64,000 nt of DNA, from assembly GCA_965227935.1 (NCBI GenBank), contig CBDDGS010000019.1, positions 1,984,001-2,048,000 on the forward strand, in the 5' to 3' direction. Source of the DNA: JAWPMT01 sp965227935. Its GTDB lineage: Bacteria > Bacteroidota > Bacteroidia > Cytophagales > Cyclobacteriaceae. Positions 8,457 through 18,169 of the stretch are shown here, in pieces. The notes beneath the pieces were generated by a model, which did no database searches, was not told where the DNA came from, and saw only the letters and a list, made by a program, of their open reading frames with translations. The translations under genes were made by a program, and so were the position numbers. How positions within the stretch are numbered: the stretch's first letter is position 1; each line of letters begins with the position of its first letter.

Positions 8457-9029
8457 TCAGCCCAGAAACCTGAATGCCGGAGCGTAGAATGCCTTACGAT
8501 CATTCGCTACCAGGATCGTGTTCAGCAAAATCACCCCTATATTATAGGCATACATGGCGATAGACACCGTGAAGACGGTCGCCAATGACATGTCCAATTC
8601 CAACAAAATCGGGATGATGATAAAGCCAATGGGTACCAGAAAGGCCAGTATCGACCATGTGATCTGAAAGTTCAGGATGGAATGTCCCAGCTTCTTCACA
8701 TGACTCACTTTGTCCTTTTGGTTGAGCCAAATGATCAGTGGCACGAGAATCCCCAGGATGGGGAAAGCCAGAAACGAAAGTTGCGACATGTTAAGGATCG
8801 CCAGCATGCTCTTATCCTCCTTGACCGTCCAGTCGATGAGGTCATCAGGAGAAACCTCAAACGCCTGCGCCAGTCTTTGCAAAGAGTCACCTCTAGGAAT
8901 GGTCTCGCCATTCTCAATTCGCTGAATCGTTCGCAGATTCAAACCCGCTGCTTCAGCCAGTTTTTCCTGTGAGTAACCCTTCCTCTGTCTTAGTTCTTTG
9001 ATGCGTTCTGAAATTTTTTCCATGGTCAT
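8457..9029 (-). CDS. XRE-family regulator fused to a DUF4870-like membrane domain
   Basis: 190 residues. Residues 1-70 form a Cro/CI helix-turn-helix (QRKGYSQEKLAEAAGLNLRT). A linker is followed by three or four hydrophobic helices (from about 75 to 180) of the DUF4870 type. The DNA-binding domain is therefore tethered to the inner membrane. A start two codons later (9023) is also possible. Upstream DNA holds two TGTCGTA-N6/7-TCGCAA sites, one within 10 bp of the start, which suggests autoregulation. Confidence 0.85.
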   Translation of the reverse strand: MTMEKISERIKELRQRKGYSQEKLAEAAGLNLRTIQRIENGETIPRGDSLQRLAQAFEVSPDDLIDWTVKEDKSMLAILNMSQLSFLAFPILGILVPLIIWLNQKDKVSHVKKLGHSILNFQITWSILAFLVPIGFIIIPILLELDMSLATVFTVSIAMYAYNIGVILLNTILVANDRKAFYAPAFRFLG

Positions 9030-9036
9030 GAAATTG

Positions 9037-9124
9037 TTGCGATTCTATCTACGACAAAGCTATGGGCGCGGATCTTCAGGCGTTACGGCATAGTTGCGAC
9101 ATGTTTACGACATTAGTGTCGCAA
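9037..9124. promoter_or_regulatory. Putative operator sites upstream of the XRE-DUF4870 gene
   Basis: A perfect 8-bp inverted repeat, TTGCGACA (9094-9101) and TGTCGCAA (9117-9124), flanks 15 bp. Within it, and again at 9037-9056, the pattern TTGCGA-N6/7-TACGACA occurs. The proximal copy ends 8 bp before the gene start. Two related palindromic sites ahead of an HTH gene fit self-repression, but binding is inferred. Confidence 0.5.
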
Positions 9125-9215
9125 TGCCCCTGGCAGCTCCAAAATGCACTTTTCCCAAGCTGTTTCCTTAAGACAACAAAGAGTCGAAGCCGCCCCAAAA
9201 AGCACTCTTCTAAAG

Positions 9216-9301
9216 GTCATCCCGACGAAGGAGGGATCTATTGACTTTTGAAAACATAAGTTCTAACAACGCCAAAAGATCTTTCGTGACCTCAAGATGA
9301 C
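9216..9301. repeat. REP-like imperfect inverted repeat
   Basis: The left arm, 9216-9239, begins GTCATCCCGA and ends GGATCT. The right arm, 9276-9301, begins AAGATCTTTCG and ends AAGATGAC. They are imperfect reverse complements of the widespread GTCATCC...GGATCT intergenic type. The element sits between two minus-strand genes and could act as a terminator or be a small non-autonomous element. A related motif is at 54081-54154. Confidence 0.4.
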
Positions 9302-9367
9302 AATGCTTTTAGTGGCGGCGGGCTCGACCTCGCTTGAGTAAACGACACTTATATTTAATACTCCGAT

Positions 9368-10870
9368 TCACCTCAAAGTCTCATCGATAAACGCGTCCAC
9401 GTCCTGCTTGAATTGCAGCATAGACGGACCGTGGGTATACATCATGTGGCCGGCTTCATAGTACTTCATGATGATGTTTTCTTTGACTTCGGGAGGGAGA
9501 CCCATGTGATTGATGGAGTACTCTACACCATAGAAGATCGTGGCAAGGTCATAATAGCCGTTGAGGATAAGGATCTTCAAATCAGGATTGCGCTTCATTG
9601 CGGATGTCATATCGGGAAGTGTACTTACCGCCACTTGCGCATTCCAGATCACATTGCCACCATGATTCCAATCCCAGGAGAAGCCCTCGCGCAAACCTGT
9701 ACTCGTCATGTAGGTAAGGTCCTTCCTTACCTTGAGATCGTTATAGAGATAGTCCTTAAATGCCGCGATGTAAGGAGGCGAAATGGCATCACTCTGAGGG
9801 TCAGTCTGCGCGAACTGGGAAAGCAAATCCTCATTCAAGCCAGTAAATCTCGAATCCAGGCGTCCGACTGTCTGTCCGGCGTCCCGCAGCAATTCCTGGA
9901 AGTACTCCTGATTGGTCACCCGAAGATCGGCCTTCAACCAAAACTCGGGAGAAAGCCCCGACAAATCCGCGAGTTTTTGAGCCACAGACTGTCTTTCATC
10001 CGGAGAAAGCTGATCACCCTTTAGCAGAGCTGGGGCATACTCATTTTCGGTAAATGCCCGCACCCCTTCGAGAAAGCTCTCGAGGCTCTCGCCCTTGTCC
10101 TTCACCCTATCATGGTACCAGGCAGTGGCGGCATAGGTTGGGAAATGGATCAAATACGCAATGTCATCCCCCGGTCCAAACAACAAGTGTTGTAATTCGA
10201 AGACGGCTGAAACCATGATCACACCATTCATGGCGATGCCTCGGTCCTGCAGGTGTTTTACAAGTCCCGCATTTCTGAAGGTGCCGTAGCTCTCACCTAG
10301 CAAGTACTTTGGGCTATTGAACTTCTGAGTGCGAATGATGAACTGCTCGATGAACAATCCAATGCTTCGAATGTCCTGGTCTACGCCCCAGAAGTCTCCC
10401 CACGCCGCATCGCCAATGGGCCTGCTAAAGCCTACGCCAATGGGATCGATCATGACGAGATCGACTTTGTCCAGAACAGAAAACTCATTGTTGACGACTT
10501 CGTAGGGAGCAGGGCCTGTATATCCGGGATCGTTAATGACGATGCGCTTGGGACCTAAGATCCCAAAGTGCAACCAAAAGGATGCTGACAACGGCCCCCC
10601 ATTGAAGGCAAACATAATCGGCCGATCTGCGCCGCTTCCTTGCTTCTTATAATGGGTGAACCCAAAGAGTGCAATGGGCTTATCATTCTCATCACGGAGC
10701 TGGACGGTGCCGGTCTCTGCTGTCAGGTTGATCGTCTTTCCTCCAATGGAGACCGTCTGGTTGGAGGTGAAGATCTCTCCTTGTGGCAGGTCCTTCTTTG
10801 CAGGGCCATCCTGCGCAGCAGTCGATACAACAAGTGCAAAGAGGAGTAACGGGGAAAGAAGCTTTCTCAT
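9368..10870 (-). CDS. Peptidase S10, serine carboxypeptidase family
   Basis: 500 residues with a signal peptide ending STAAQ. The S10 hallmarks are NGGPLSAS (90-97, oxyanion region), the nucleophile in GESYG (S194), D441 in NGYYDLATIFYG and H475 in EAGHMMYTHGP. Length and order match bacterial S10 proteins, which remove C-terminal amino acids from peptides. It is most likely periplasmic and used in peptide scavenging. It appears monocistronic. Confidence 0.92.
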   Translation of the reverse strand: MRKLLSPLLLFALVVSTAAQDGPAKKDLPQGEIFTSNQTVSIGGKTINLTAETGTVQLRDENDKPIALFGFTHYKKQGSGADRPIMFAFNGGPLSASFWLHFGILGPKRIVINDPGYTGPAPYEVVNNEFSVLDKVDLVMIDPIGVGFSRPIGDAAWGDFWGVDQDIRSIGLFIEQFIIRTQKFNSPKYLLGESYGTFRNAGLVKHLQDRGIAMNGVIMVSAVFELQHLLFGPGDDIAYLIHFPTYAATAWYHDRVKDKGESLESFLEGVRAFTENEYAPALLKGDQLSPDERQSVAQKLADLSGLSPEFWLKADLRVTNQEYFQELLRDAGQTVGRLDSRFTGLNEDLLSQFAQTDPQSDAISPPYIAAFKDYLYNDLKVRKDLTYMTSTGLREGFSWDWNHGGNVIWNAQVAVSTLPDMTSAMKRNPDLKILILNGYYDLATIFYGVEYSINHMGLPPEVKENIIMKYYEAGHMMYTHGPSMLQFKQDVDAFIDETLR

Positions 10871-11107
10871 GTCAATTAGGCTAAGTAATGAAGTACGAGA
10901 CGTTCCTTAACGCTTCGCGGCCCATGAAAATACGGTAATTCCACGGCACTCCCAAGTTCCGTAGGATTCCAAAGCCATTGGTCCGGCCGCCGGAATACGG
11001 GATGAATTCGACAATAGGCAGCAACCATTGGACATGGAAAAGCCTCCATCCGACGGCGTCCATTACTTGAATTCGGCGTCTCAAACCTTCTTTGTCCATA
11101 AAAAAAG

Positions 11108-13048
11108 ATGCGCCGTCTTTCTCCATTCTTCTTTCTCCTTTGCCTGGCATGTGTCACGACCAAAGAAGACATCATCGCTCCAGAGGGTTCGCAATCCAAC
11201 GAGTTATCCTTCCCTGAAGCATTCGACTTCCGTACATCCAGAATAGTCACATTGCGCCTGACATCGGAAGCATCATCATCACGCTATCGGGTCTATTACC
11301 TTGAAGACGGTGAAGCCTTCAACCTCGCCACTTTGGGCAATTCGGGTAAGGACGTAGCATCCTCCCTCACTGTTCCCACATACCTGTCGCATCTCATGGT
11401 AGAAGAAACGACAGACACGGGCATTCAGACGCAGGAAATTATGCTTGACGGTCGCGTGGAACAAACCGTCAGCTTTGCCGTCCCGCAGGGTCGAACCAGC
11501 AACGATTGTGTCGATCGATTATATGCCGTCGAGAATTCACAAGGAGGTTTTTGGAGTATTGACATCACCAACGACGACTATATCGAGACTCCCCTACCCA
11601 ACCTGCAGGGAGGCGGGTCCATCGCCTGTGCGCTGGACCAGGATAACGCCCTGCTCTACTATAACATCGGCAACACACTGTACTCCTACGATATCGACGC
11701 GGGCACTTTCAGCGTGGCATTCAACGGCAACCCATTCAATGGCAATTATCCTCGGCTCGCCTTCCTCGATGGCTATCTCTACATGAGTAATGGAACGACC
11801 ATGTATAAGGTAGACGCAAGCACCAACCAGGTTGAGGCCTCCTACTCGATCCAGGGGATACAAAATACTGCTAGTGGCGGTGACCTCGCATTCACCTCTG
11901 ATGGCACATTGTACCTGAGTTGCTTCTCCGGTCTCTACCGCTTCGATTCTTTTGATGGCAATGTGGCCACTGTCAGCCGTATCAGCGCCGAGAACTTCCC
12001 ATTTCAGCTGACATCCATGGCCATCGATCGACAGGATCGAATATTTGTGGGCACCAATGATGCGAACTCCAACCTTCTGGAGATGAACAATAACGACGGC
12101 TCTTACCGCATTGTCAAAACCTTTGACCATAAGATCAATGACTTAACGGCCTGGAAATGTGATGAAGCGGACCTCTCCCAGAGCGATAGAGATAATGATG
12201 GCATCATCGATGCAGTGGACGACTATCCTGATGATGCTACCGCGGCATTCGATGTATTCACCCCTTCAGAGATTGGCTATGGCACGTTGGCTTTTGAGGA
12301 CCACTGGCCATTCAAAGGTGACTATGACTTCAATGACATGGTCATCAACTATCGCTTCACAGCAGTTTTGAACAGCAGCAATCGGGCCATCCGAATGAGA
12401 ATAGGATTGGTTATCGCTGCAGCGGGTGCCTCTTATCAGAACGGTTTTGGCATTGCGCTACCCATGGATGCCTCGCAAATCGCCTCCGTGACTGGCTCCT
12501 CCCTTACCGGCAATATCATATCGCTGGATGGCAAGGGGCTTGAACAAGGTCAGTCCCAGGCGGTCATAATCGCCTTCGACAATGCGCTGGCAGAACTTGG
12601 CGGCGGCAGTATCATCAATACAGATGAAGGCAGAAGCTATGTCACCCCGCGCCAGCTTGATATTGTGGTAGAGTTCACGGAGCCGATCGAAGCCGCCATT
12701 GTAGCCAACCCTCCTTTCAACCCATTCATATTCATCAATGGGGACCGTGGCAGGGAACTTCACCTGAGGGACCAGCTACCAACAGATCTGGCCAATGATT
12801 CGCTTTTTGGTACATCGGAGGATCGCACGCAAATAGCTCAGGGTGTCACTTATGTCTCGGAAGACAATGTCCCTTGGGCCATTGACATCATACACAACTT
12901 TCGATATCCACTTGAAAAGACCAGAATAGATCGTGGCTACAACCACTTCGTGCCGTGGGGCCAATCCAATGATGCCATTTACAGGGATTGGTACAAGGAC
13001 AATACAGGATATCGCAATGACAATCGGCTGTTCTTCGCTCCGAACTAG
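11108..13048 (+). CDS. LruC domain-containing lipoprotein
   Basis: 646 residues with a lipoprotein-like signal (FFFLLCLAC, Cys15). Residues ~130-350 look like a beta-propeller. A calcium-type loop, DRDNDGIIDAVDDYPDD, leads into the LruC domain signature (GTLAFEDHWPFKGDYDFND, then MVINYRF) at about 385-420. The LruC domain fills the C-terminal part. LruC proteins are exported proteins of Bacteroidota and Leptospira without a known enzymatic role. The 237-bp spacer before it contains no supported gene. Confidence 0.88.
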   Translation: MRRLSPFFFLLCLACVTTKEDIIAPEGSQSNELSFPEAFDFRTSRIVTLRLTSEASSSRYRVYYLEDGEAFNLATLGNSGKDVASSLTVPTYLSHLMVEETTDTGIQTQEIMLDGRVEQTVSFAVPQGRTSNDCVDRLYAVENSQGGFWSIDITNDDYIETPLPNLQGGGSIACALDQDNALLYYNIGNTLYSYDIDAGTFSVAFNGNPFNGNYPRLAFLDGYLYMSNGTTMYKVDASTNQVEASYSIQGIQNTASGGDLAFTSDGTLYLSCFSGLYRFDSFDGNVATVSRISAENFPFQLTSMAIDRQDRIFVGTNDANSNLLEMNNNDGSYRIVKTFDHKINDLTAWKCDEADLSQSDRDNDGIIDAVDDYPDDATAAFDVFTPSEIGYGTLAFEDHWPFKGDYDFNDMVINYRFTAVLNSSNRAIRMRIGLVIAAAGASYQNGFGIALPMDASQIASVTGSSLTGNIISLDGKGLEQGQSQAVIIAFDNALAELGGGSIINTDEGRSYVTPRQLDIVVEFTEPIEAAIVANPPFNPFIFINGDRGRELHLRDQLPTDLANDSLFGTSEDRTQIAQGVTYVSEDNVPWAIDIIHNFRYPLEKTRIDRGYNHFVPWGQSNDAIYRDWYKDNTGYRNDNRLFFAPN

Positions 13049-13160
13049 GGCAGAACACCATCAAAACTTACTACTTGTCGCCACGCTAATACCGAAAAAG
13101 AAAGAGACTGTTTTCCTCAAGGCATTAACTGGCTGCAGATATCCCTAGCTTTATAGGGCT

Positions 13161-14291
13161 ATGAGCCTTAACCTTGGTGCATTGCTTTCATTGCTGGTAG
13201 CGTTCCAGCTCTTCTTCGTGGCGCTTTACCTTTTCGCACACGGGAAGGGCAACAAACGTAACAACAGTCTCCTGGGGGTACTATTTCTACTTTTTGCTAT
13301 TAGCTGGACGGACTTCACCGTGCGGGTGATGGGTGTCATGCTTCCCTTGCCACTGCTTCACCTGCTCGATGATGGATTTTTCTTCTTGTACGGTCCCGTG
13401 CTGTATTTCTACGTACAGGGCGTGGTCTACCGGGACTTCGCCTTTAAGAAGAGGCACATCATCCATTTGCTTCCCTATCTGCTTTACACGAGCTACCTGA
13501 CCTATCATGTCTTCCTACTGGATGCTGCCACTCAATCGGAGATCGCCCAAAAAGTGGATACCATGGGCCTGCCGGCATGGATCTACGTGGTGGGTATCTT
13601 ACCCTACCTGCACATCGTCGCCTATCTATGGTTCAGCCGCCATACGATCCTTCAATATCAAACTGTGATTCGGGAGAAATTCTCGTCGGTAGATTCGATC
13701 AACCTGGAGTGGCTCAGTTTCATGGTCAAGGCCTTTGCGGCTATCACTGTATTTGCCTTGGTACACAACGTAGTGCCCGTATTTGGCGATGTCTTTTCTC
13801 ACTATTCGTCGCTGATCCTGCTATTGATCATTTCCTTTCTGTTTGTCAACCGTGTGCTTGTCAAGGCATTGAACCAGCCGGCTATCTTTTCTGGCATTGC
13901 CCAGGAAGAAACGGAAAAGTACGCCTCATCCAACCTCAAAGAGGAAGCCCTCGAGGAGCACAAGACGCAAATAGAAGAGCTCTTAAGAGGTGAAAGGCTC
14001 TACCTCCAGCCGGATCTGACCAGCCAGGATCTCGCGGAGCAACTGGACATCAGCACGAAGACCCTCTCACAGGTGATCAACCAGGGGTTTGGCAAAAGCT
14101 TCTTCGATCTCGTCAATACCTATCGCTGTGAAGAAGTACAGCGCCTGCTTCAAGGTCCCGACGAGAAGATCACGATCATCGAGGCCATGTACCAGTCCGG
14201 CTTCAACAGCAAGTCCTCCTTCAATAAGGAATTCAAAAAGTTGACGGGCCAGACGCCAAGTGAATTCAAGAAAAGTGTGAAGATGTCATAG
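13161..14291 (+). CDS. Membrane-anchored AraC-family regulator
   Basis: 376 residues. The first ~230 contain about seven hydrophobic helices (start GALLSLLVAFQLFFVALYLF), a membrane sensor common among Bacteroidota regulators. The C-terminal ~100 residues are an AraC double HTH (LAEQLDISTKTLSQVINQGF, then FNKEFKKLTGQTPSEFKK). It is placed in the inner membrane with a cytoplasmic DNA-binding domain. It precedes the CPBP protease gene by 115 bp and may regulate it. The ligand is unknown. Confidence 0.9.
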   Translation: MSLNLGALLSLLVAFQLFFVALYLFAHGKGNKRNNSLLGVLFLLFAISWTDFTVRVMGVMLPLPLLHLLDDGFFFLYGPVLYFYVQGVVYRDFAFKKRHIIHLLPYLLYTSYLTYHVFLLDAATQSEIAQKVDTMGLPAWIYVVGILPYLHIVAYLWFSRHTILQYQTVIREKFSSVDSINLEWLSFMVKAFAAITVFALVHNVVPVFGDVFSHYSSLILLLIISFLFVNRVLVKALNQPAIFSGIAQEETEKYASSNLKEEALEEHKTQIEELLRGERLYLQPDLTSQDLAEQLDISTKTLSQVINQGFGKSFFDLVNTYRCEEVQRLLQGPDEKITIIEAMYQSGFNSKSSFNKEFKKLTGQTPSEFKKSVKMS

Positions 14292-14406
14292 ACGGCGCCA
14301 GGCTACCGTCGACACCCTTGCCAAGAAAAACGTCCGTGTTCCTGAAAGCGGTCGATTTCCGTTATTCCCATAAGGAGCTTTGGTGAAACATTAAACATCA
14401 AAGAAA

Positions 14407-15144
14407 ATGGAAACACATCTCGAAACCACTTCCACATCGAAAGCTCCACCTGCTTTAATTTTCCAACTCGCGGAACTGCTTATCGTCTTCCTTGCCCCGG
14501 CGTTGATTTTAGCAACCATGGCCTCCTGGATAGGAGAAAACCCCCTTCGCAGTCAGGGTGTCGTAGCCGTTGGAAATGTTACCATGCTCCTGCTGATATG
14601 GGGAGGATTGAAATTGCGTGGCGAGTCATGGTCCGACATAGGGCTGACGTTTCGCTCCGTATCCTTACAAGGCGCCCTCAAAATCTTTGGATTGTCGTTG
14701 ATCGTCTGCGCCATCGCGTCGGTGGCATTCATCATGGCGGTTCTCCTGCCCATTGGCAGCACCGGTATACCGGCGAGTCCCGACTTTAGCCAATACGATT
14801 ACCTGAGAAACAACATCGGATGGCTACTGCTATCACTGGCCAGCGTCTACCTCGTATCCTCCTTTGGAGAAGAAGTGGTCTATCGCGGCTTCTTGATCAA
14901 CAGGATCTCACAGCTGGGTGGTGGGACCAAACTCGCAACCCTACTGGCAGTCGTGTTGAGCTCGATCATCTTCGGCCTGATACATTACACCTGGGGCCCC
15001 ATGGGCATGATCCAGACAGGATTTATGGGGCTGGCCATGGCGTTATGCTATGTCACACTGAAAAAGCGACTTTGGATCCTGATTATTGCCCATGCCTACA
15101 TGGACACTTTCCTGTTGGTCCAATTGTATATGGCCAGCAATTAG
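14407..15144 (+). CDS. CPBP-family intramembrane metalloprotease
   Basis: 245 residues, seven to eight membrane helices. The CPBP/Abi motifs are E155-E156 with R160 in SFGEEVVYRGF, H193 in FGLIHY, and H229 in HAYMD. Members include the Rce1-type CAAX prenyl protease fold, and bacterial ones have been linked to protein processing or bacteriocin immunity. The substrate here is unknown. It follows an AraC-type membrane regulator on the same strand. Confidence 0.88.
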   Translation: METHLETTSTSKAPPALIFQLAELLIVFLAPALILATMASWIGENPLRSQGVVAVGNVTMLLLIWGGLKLRGESWSDIGLTFRSVSLQGALKIFGLSLIVCAIASVAFIMAVLLPIGSTGIPASPDFSQYDYLRNNIGWLLLSLASVYLVSSFGEEVVYRGFLINRISQLGGGTKLATLLAVVLSSIIFGLIHYTWGPMGMIQTGFMGLAMALCYVTLKKRLWILIIAHAYMDTFLLVQLYMASN

Positions 15145-15152
15145 TACTTCAT

Positions 15153-15176
15153 GGGCCAGTCTCTACCAACTGGCCC
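15153..15176. terminator. Terminator-like hairpin between convergent genes
   Basis: A perfect 8-bp stem, GGGCCAGT (15153-15160) with ACTGGCCC (15169-15176), and an 8-base loop lies in the 45-bp gap between the converging CPBP and DUF1330 genes. No clear T-run follows, so it may be a bidirectional stop or an RNA-stabilizing hairpin. Confidence 0.5.
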
Positions 15177-15189
15177 GACTACTCCGGCC

Positions 15190-15495
15190 CTACATGCCTT
15201 CGCAAATCATCATGTTCAACTTGCTGAATACACGAGCACGCAAGTCGCCGAGCGCCTGAAACTCCGAGCCGTTCACCATCGTCGTGATGGCGTCCCTAGA
15301 AGGGAACTCTAATACCGCCACCATCTCAGGAGAATCATCGCCGGCAAGGGATTGCGCAGTCTTGTACCTCCCAACTGGCTTGCCTCCGTTCTCGCCAAAA
15401 ATCTTCATGACACTGCCCAGATAACCCTGCAGCTCGGACATATGCTCTTTGTTGACGGTCGCATTGATCATCAGTACCGGTTTACGCTCATTCAT
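15190..15495 (-). CDS. DUF1330-like small protein
   Basis: 101 residues, no signal or membrane segment. It has the dimeric ferredoxin-like pattern of DUF1330: a strand KPVLMINATVNKEHMSEL, a helix, MVAVLEFPSRDAITTM and FQALGDLRARVF. The function of the family is not settled; some members resemble antibiotic-biosynthesis monooxygenase-type barrels. It converges with the CPBP gene. Confidence 0.7.
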   Translation of the reverse strand: MNERKPVLMINATVNKEHMSELQGYLGSVMKIFGENGGKPVGRYKTAQSLAGDDSPEMVAVLEFPSRDAITTMVNGSEFQALGDLRARVFSKLNMMICEGM

Positions 15496-15594
15496 AATCG
15501 TTCATTGTTTTAATTCTGCCTACGGACTTGTTCCGCCAAATGACATTACAATGTTAGAAATCAGAGATTCGAAGGGCTGCTCCCCGAGGACCAA

Positions 15595-16446
15595 CTATTT
15601 GTCTGAGAGGGTCAATTTGTACTTTGAAGGAGGGATGCCGTATTTCTCCTTGAATTTGCGAGAGTAATGGCTCATGTTCTTGAAGCCGGCACCCAAGGCA
15701 ATATCGACGATGGATTGGTCGGACGTGGCCAGTAGCTTTCTGGACTCCTCAAGTCGACGCTCTATGAGGAAGTCCAATGGCGTCGTGTTGTAGATCTTCT
15801 TGAAATGTCTTTTGAAAGTGGAGAGACTCATATTGCAGAGATGAGCGAGCTCTTCCAATGAAATATCATTGAACACGTGATTCTCGACCGTATTCTTAAA
15901 ACCCGTCGTATTCCTATTGACAAAATCCTCCAATAACCCGGCGACTTGCTCTGCCTTCTTCGACCTCAACAACAGAAAAAGTATCTCTTTGATCTTCAGT
16001 GCGATGATCTCTTTCGTGATGATGTGCGTGTTGTTGAAATAGAGTAGGATGCCGTCAATGTAGTTTTGGGTCACTACACATGGCTTGCCAGTAATTATAT
16101 CACGGCTGAATTCGTCTTCGACCGGTGGGCCCAGCTCAGGGAAGTTGCTGGCGAACGCCTCCAGCACCGTTTCCCTATCGACGTGGATGATCGTGACCTG
16201 GTAAACGCCTGAATCCTTTCCTGGGAAGGCCTTCAAGATGAGATTTTCCCCCACAGCAAAGGCCAGGTTCCCCTCCGTCACTTCTGCGACTTCGGAGGGT
16301 GTAATAGCGGTGTGGTGTCCATGTTGCACATGAAGGAAGTACGCCTCGTCCTCCAGATGGAAATTCAGCGTGTGCTCCGAATCCGCGACGATCGTCTCGA
16401 AGACCAGTTTGTTTTCGTACGCTATTTTCTTGTGATCGACAATCAT
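15595..16446 (-). CDS. AraC-family transcriptional regulator
   Basis: 283 residues from the ATG at 16446. A longer frame to 16503 adds a hydrophobic stretch that seems unrelated. The N-terminal ~165 residues are a cupin-like sensor (FHLEDEAYFLHVQHGHH). The C-terminal HTH pair includes SLEELAHLCNMSLSTFKRHF and FKNMSHYSRKFKEKYGIPPS. It is cytoplasmic. The nearby small SnoaL lipoprotein and DUF1330 genes are possible targets, with no direct evidence. Confidence 0.9.
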   Translation of the reverse strand: MIVDHKKIAYENKLVFETIVADSEHTLNFHLEDEAYFLHVQHGHHTAITPSEVAEVTEGNLAFAVGENLILKAFPGKDSGVYQVTIIHVDRETVLEAFASNFPELGPPVEDEFSRDIITGKPCVVTQNYIDGILLYFNNTHIITKEIIALKIKEILFLLLRSKKAEQVAGLLEDFVNRNTTGFKNTVENHVFNDISLEELAHLCNMSLSTFKRHFKKIYNTTPLDFLIERRLEESRKLLATSDQSIVDIALGAGFKNMSHYSRKFKEKYGIPPSKYKLTLSDK

Positions 16447-16560
16447 AAACTCATTCGAGGCGAGGAAATAAAGAATGTAATGCCAAGAAAAAAGTAGCCT
16501 CACAGACTACGTTCAAGAATCCACTCAAGGGCTCGCTAGCAATAGATCCATAAAGTCGCA

Positions 16561-17004
16561 CTAATCCCAAACGAACCTCCAGGTATTGTCCGCCTGCCGC
16601 TTCCAAACTGTATGAAAGATCCCCTGGTTGGTCTTTTCGTTGCCCAATGAATCAAAGCTGGTGAACGTGAAATCACCATAGGTATAAGCCAGATCTCCGG
16701 ATTTGCTCACATCGATGAACGTGGGTGTCCAGGTGAGCGTCTCGTTGGGACGAACATCCTTTTCATACCACTTTCTGATCTCTTCTTTGCCCTTCACGAT
16801 CTTTCTACTCCTTCTGATGACGCCGTCTTCTGCGGCAAAGTGGGCAAAAGCCTCTACCAATCCCTTCTCCTGGGCCATGTCGTTGAAGGCCTTTTCAGTA
16901 TCCGCGACTTCCTGCTTCCATTGTTCGATGTTACCCGGCGGATTGTCACTGCATCCCAGTATAACAAGCAGGCCAATGATCAAGACGATTTTTGTGGAGT
17001 TCAT
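16561..17004 (-). CDS. SnoaL/DUF4440-like lipoprotein
   Basis: 147 residues, with lipobox VILGC at Cys18. The remainder matches the NTF2-like cone fold: an N-terminal helix (VADTEKAFNDMAQEKG), the AHFAAEDGVI strand, a middle KGKEEIRKWYE helix and terminal strands (GIFHTVWKRQADNTWRFV). The small exported protein may bind or convert an unknown ligand. A second lipoprotein of this type is at 55.99-56.51 kb. Confidence 0.8.
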   Translation of the reverse strand: MNSTKIVLIIGLLVILGCSDNPPGNIEQWKQEVADTEKAFNDMAQEKGLVEAFAHFAAEDGVIRRSRKIVKGKEEIRKWYEKDVRPNETLTWTPTFIDVSKSGDLAYTYGDFTFTSFDSLGNEKTNQGIFHTVWKRQADNTWRFVWD

Positions 17005-17289
17005 TGCTATCAGGGTTATTGAGTGGCGGTAAGGTAGTTCCTCCTATCCTACTCAACAACTTCGCTGGTCTGAACTATTGATTGAATATGCCACATTTGA
17101 TTACTTCAATTTGTCAACTCGACCAGAGCTCTTCGCGCTGACTGTGCGGCGGTGACGGAAGTCTCAGAAGTCTTGTCAAGTGAAAGTAGCTCAATTGGTA
17201 TTTAGTCGCCGTTAAACCAGTGAACTGAAGGAATCTCAACCTAGGGTTTTCAGTACGGAACTTGTCTATGTTTAAGTTCGAGATCACTG

Positions 17290-18167
17290 ATGAGTCACAA
17301 GTTCCTATTCCTCATTTCTGTAACAGCTCTCACCCTATTCGCTTGTAGCGAGTCCGAGCCAGAACCAAAAGCTCCCTTTGAAATTGATGCGTTTGACCAG
17401 ACGGCCATTGACAAGGTCGCAGAGATCGCGGCTGTGGCGGAGGACTATTTTGCCGGCTATGATCATATGCTGACCAACCCGTACTATCTGGTTATCAACC
17501 ATCCCAGCAACGGGGAGCAGTCGGGTTACCTGTTTAACCCAACAGTCTCGACGGATGATCTCCATGAGATCATGACCGATGGTCCCTTAGTCGTTTTCAG
17601 GGAGGATAACTTGATCGACGATGCTCTCAATCATCTCAATGGCGGCCTGTTCTCCTTCGACTATACAGTCGGCGGTGTCCCACAGCTCACGGTAAACTAC
17701 ATCCAGGTCCCCGGGTTTTGTTTTGACTACAAGGACCAGGACTACAATATGATCCCCGGCATCCTGGTCCACGAGATGACGCATGTCTACCAAATTGCGA
17801 GCTGGAACATGCGACAAGGTTTTGTCTCCGATCAAGATTACCCTCTCACAGCCGACAATATCGCCTTACACCTCTTGCTGCAAGATTTGATGATGGACGC
17901 TTACCACGTGGAGGATATTGAGTATGATGACTACCTCGCTTATTACCTGGCCATTTGGCAACAGATCCTGTTTGTCACATGCTGAGGACTCAGGGCGTGG
18001 ACCTCGAAAATGAATTGATCGCCGGTCGCATGCCGTACGAGATTACCACAGATTATCTGCAGCTTTCCGAAGAGGCATTAGTACAAGCTTTTACTACGGG
18101 GCGAAGTCTTGTCAACTGGCAGGAATATCAGGACGAAGGTGATCGATTGAGTCTCTTGTTGCAGTAA
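17290..18167 (+). pseudogene. Frameshifted lipoprotein with HExxH metallopeptidase-like motif
   Basis: The first frame (17290-17985) gives 231 residues: lipobox LFAC (Cys19), a long middle and an H161-E-M-T-H165 zinc motif followed by VYQ. It ends abruptly after the helix YLAYYLAIWQQ. The sequence clearly continues in another frame to 18167 (MLRTQGVDLENELIAGRMPY through SLLLQ). A single -1/+2 shift near 17955-17985 would restore a protein of about 290 residues. The intact form would be an exported zinc-dependent protein of unknown substrate. It could be a real inactivating mutation or a sequencing error. Confidence 0.65.
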
Positions 18168-18169
18168 CA

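Noticed and set aside
10876..11250. Overlapping minus-strand frames of 89 and 124 codons before the LruC gene
   Set aside because: They run into the start of the well-supported LruC lipoprotein, show no family pattern and have low-complexity Arg-rich sequence.
17187..17285. tRNA-like D-arm (GTAGCTCAATTGGTA) followed by a TTCGA loop
   Set aside because: The distance between the two parts is about 87 bases, and no acceptor stem or anticodon arm can be folded. It is probably a chance match.
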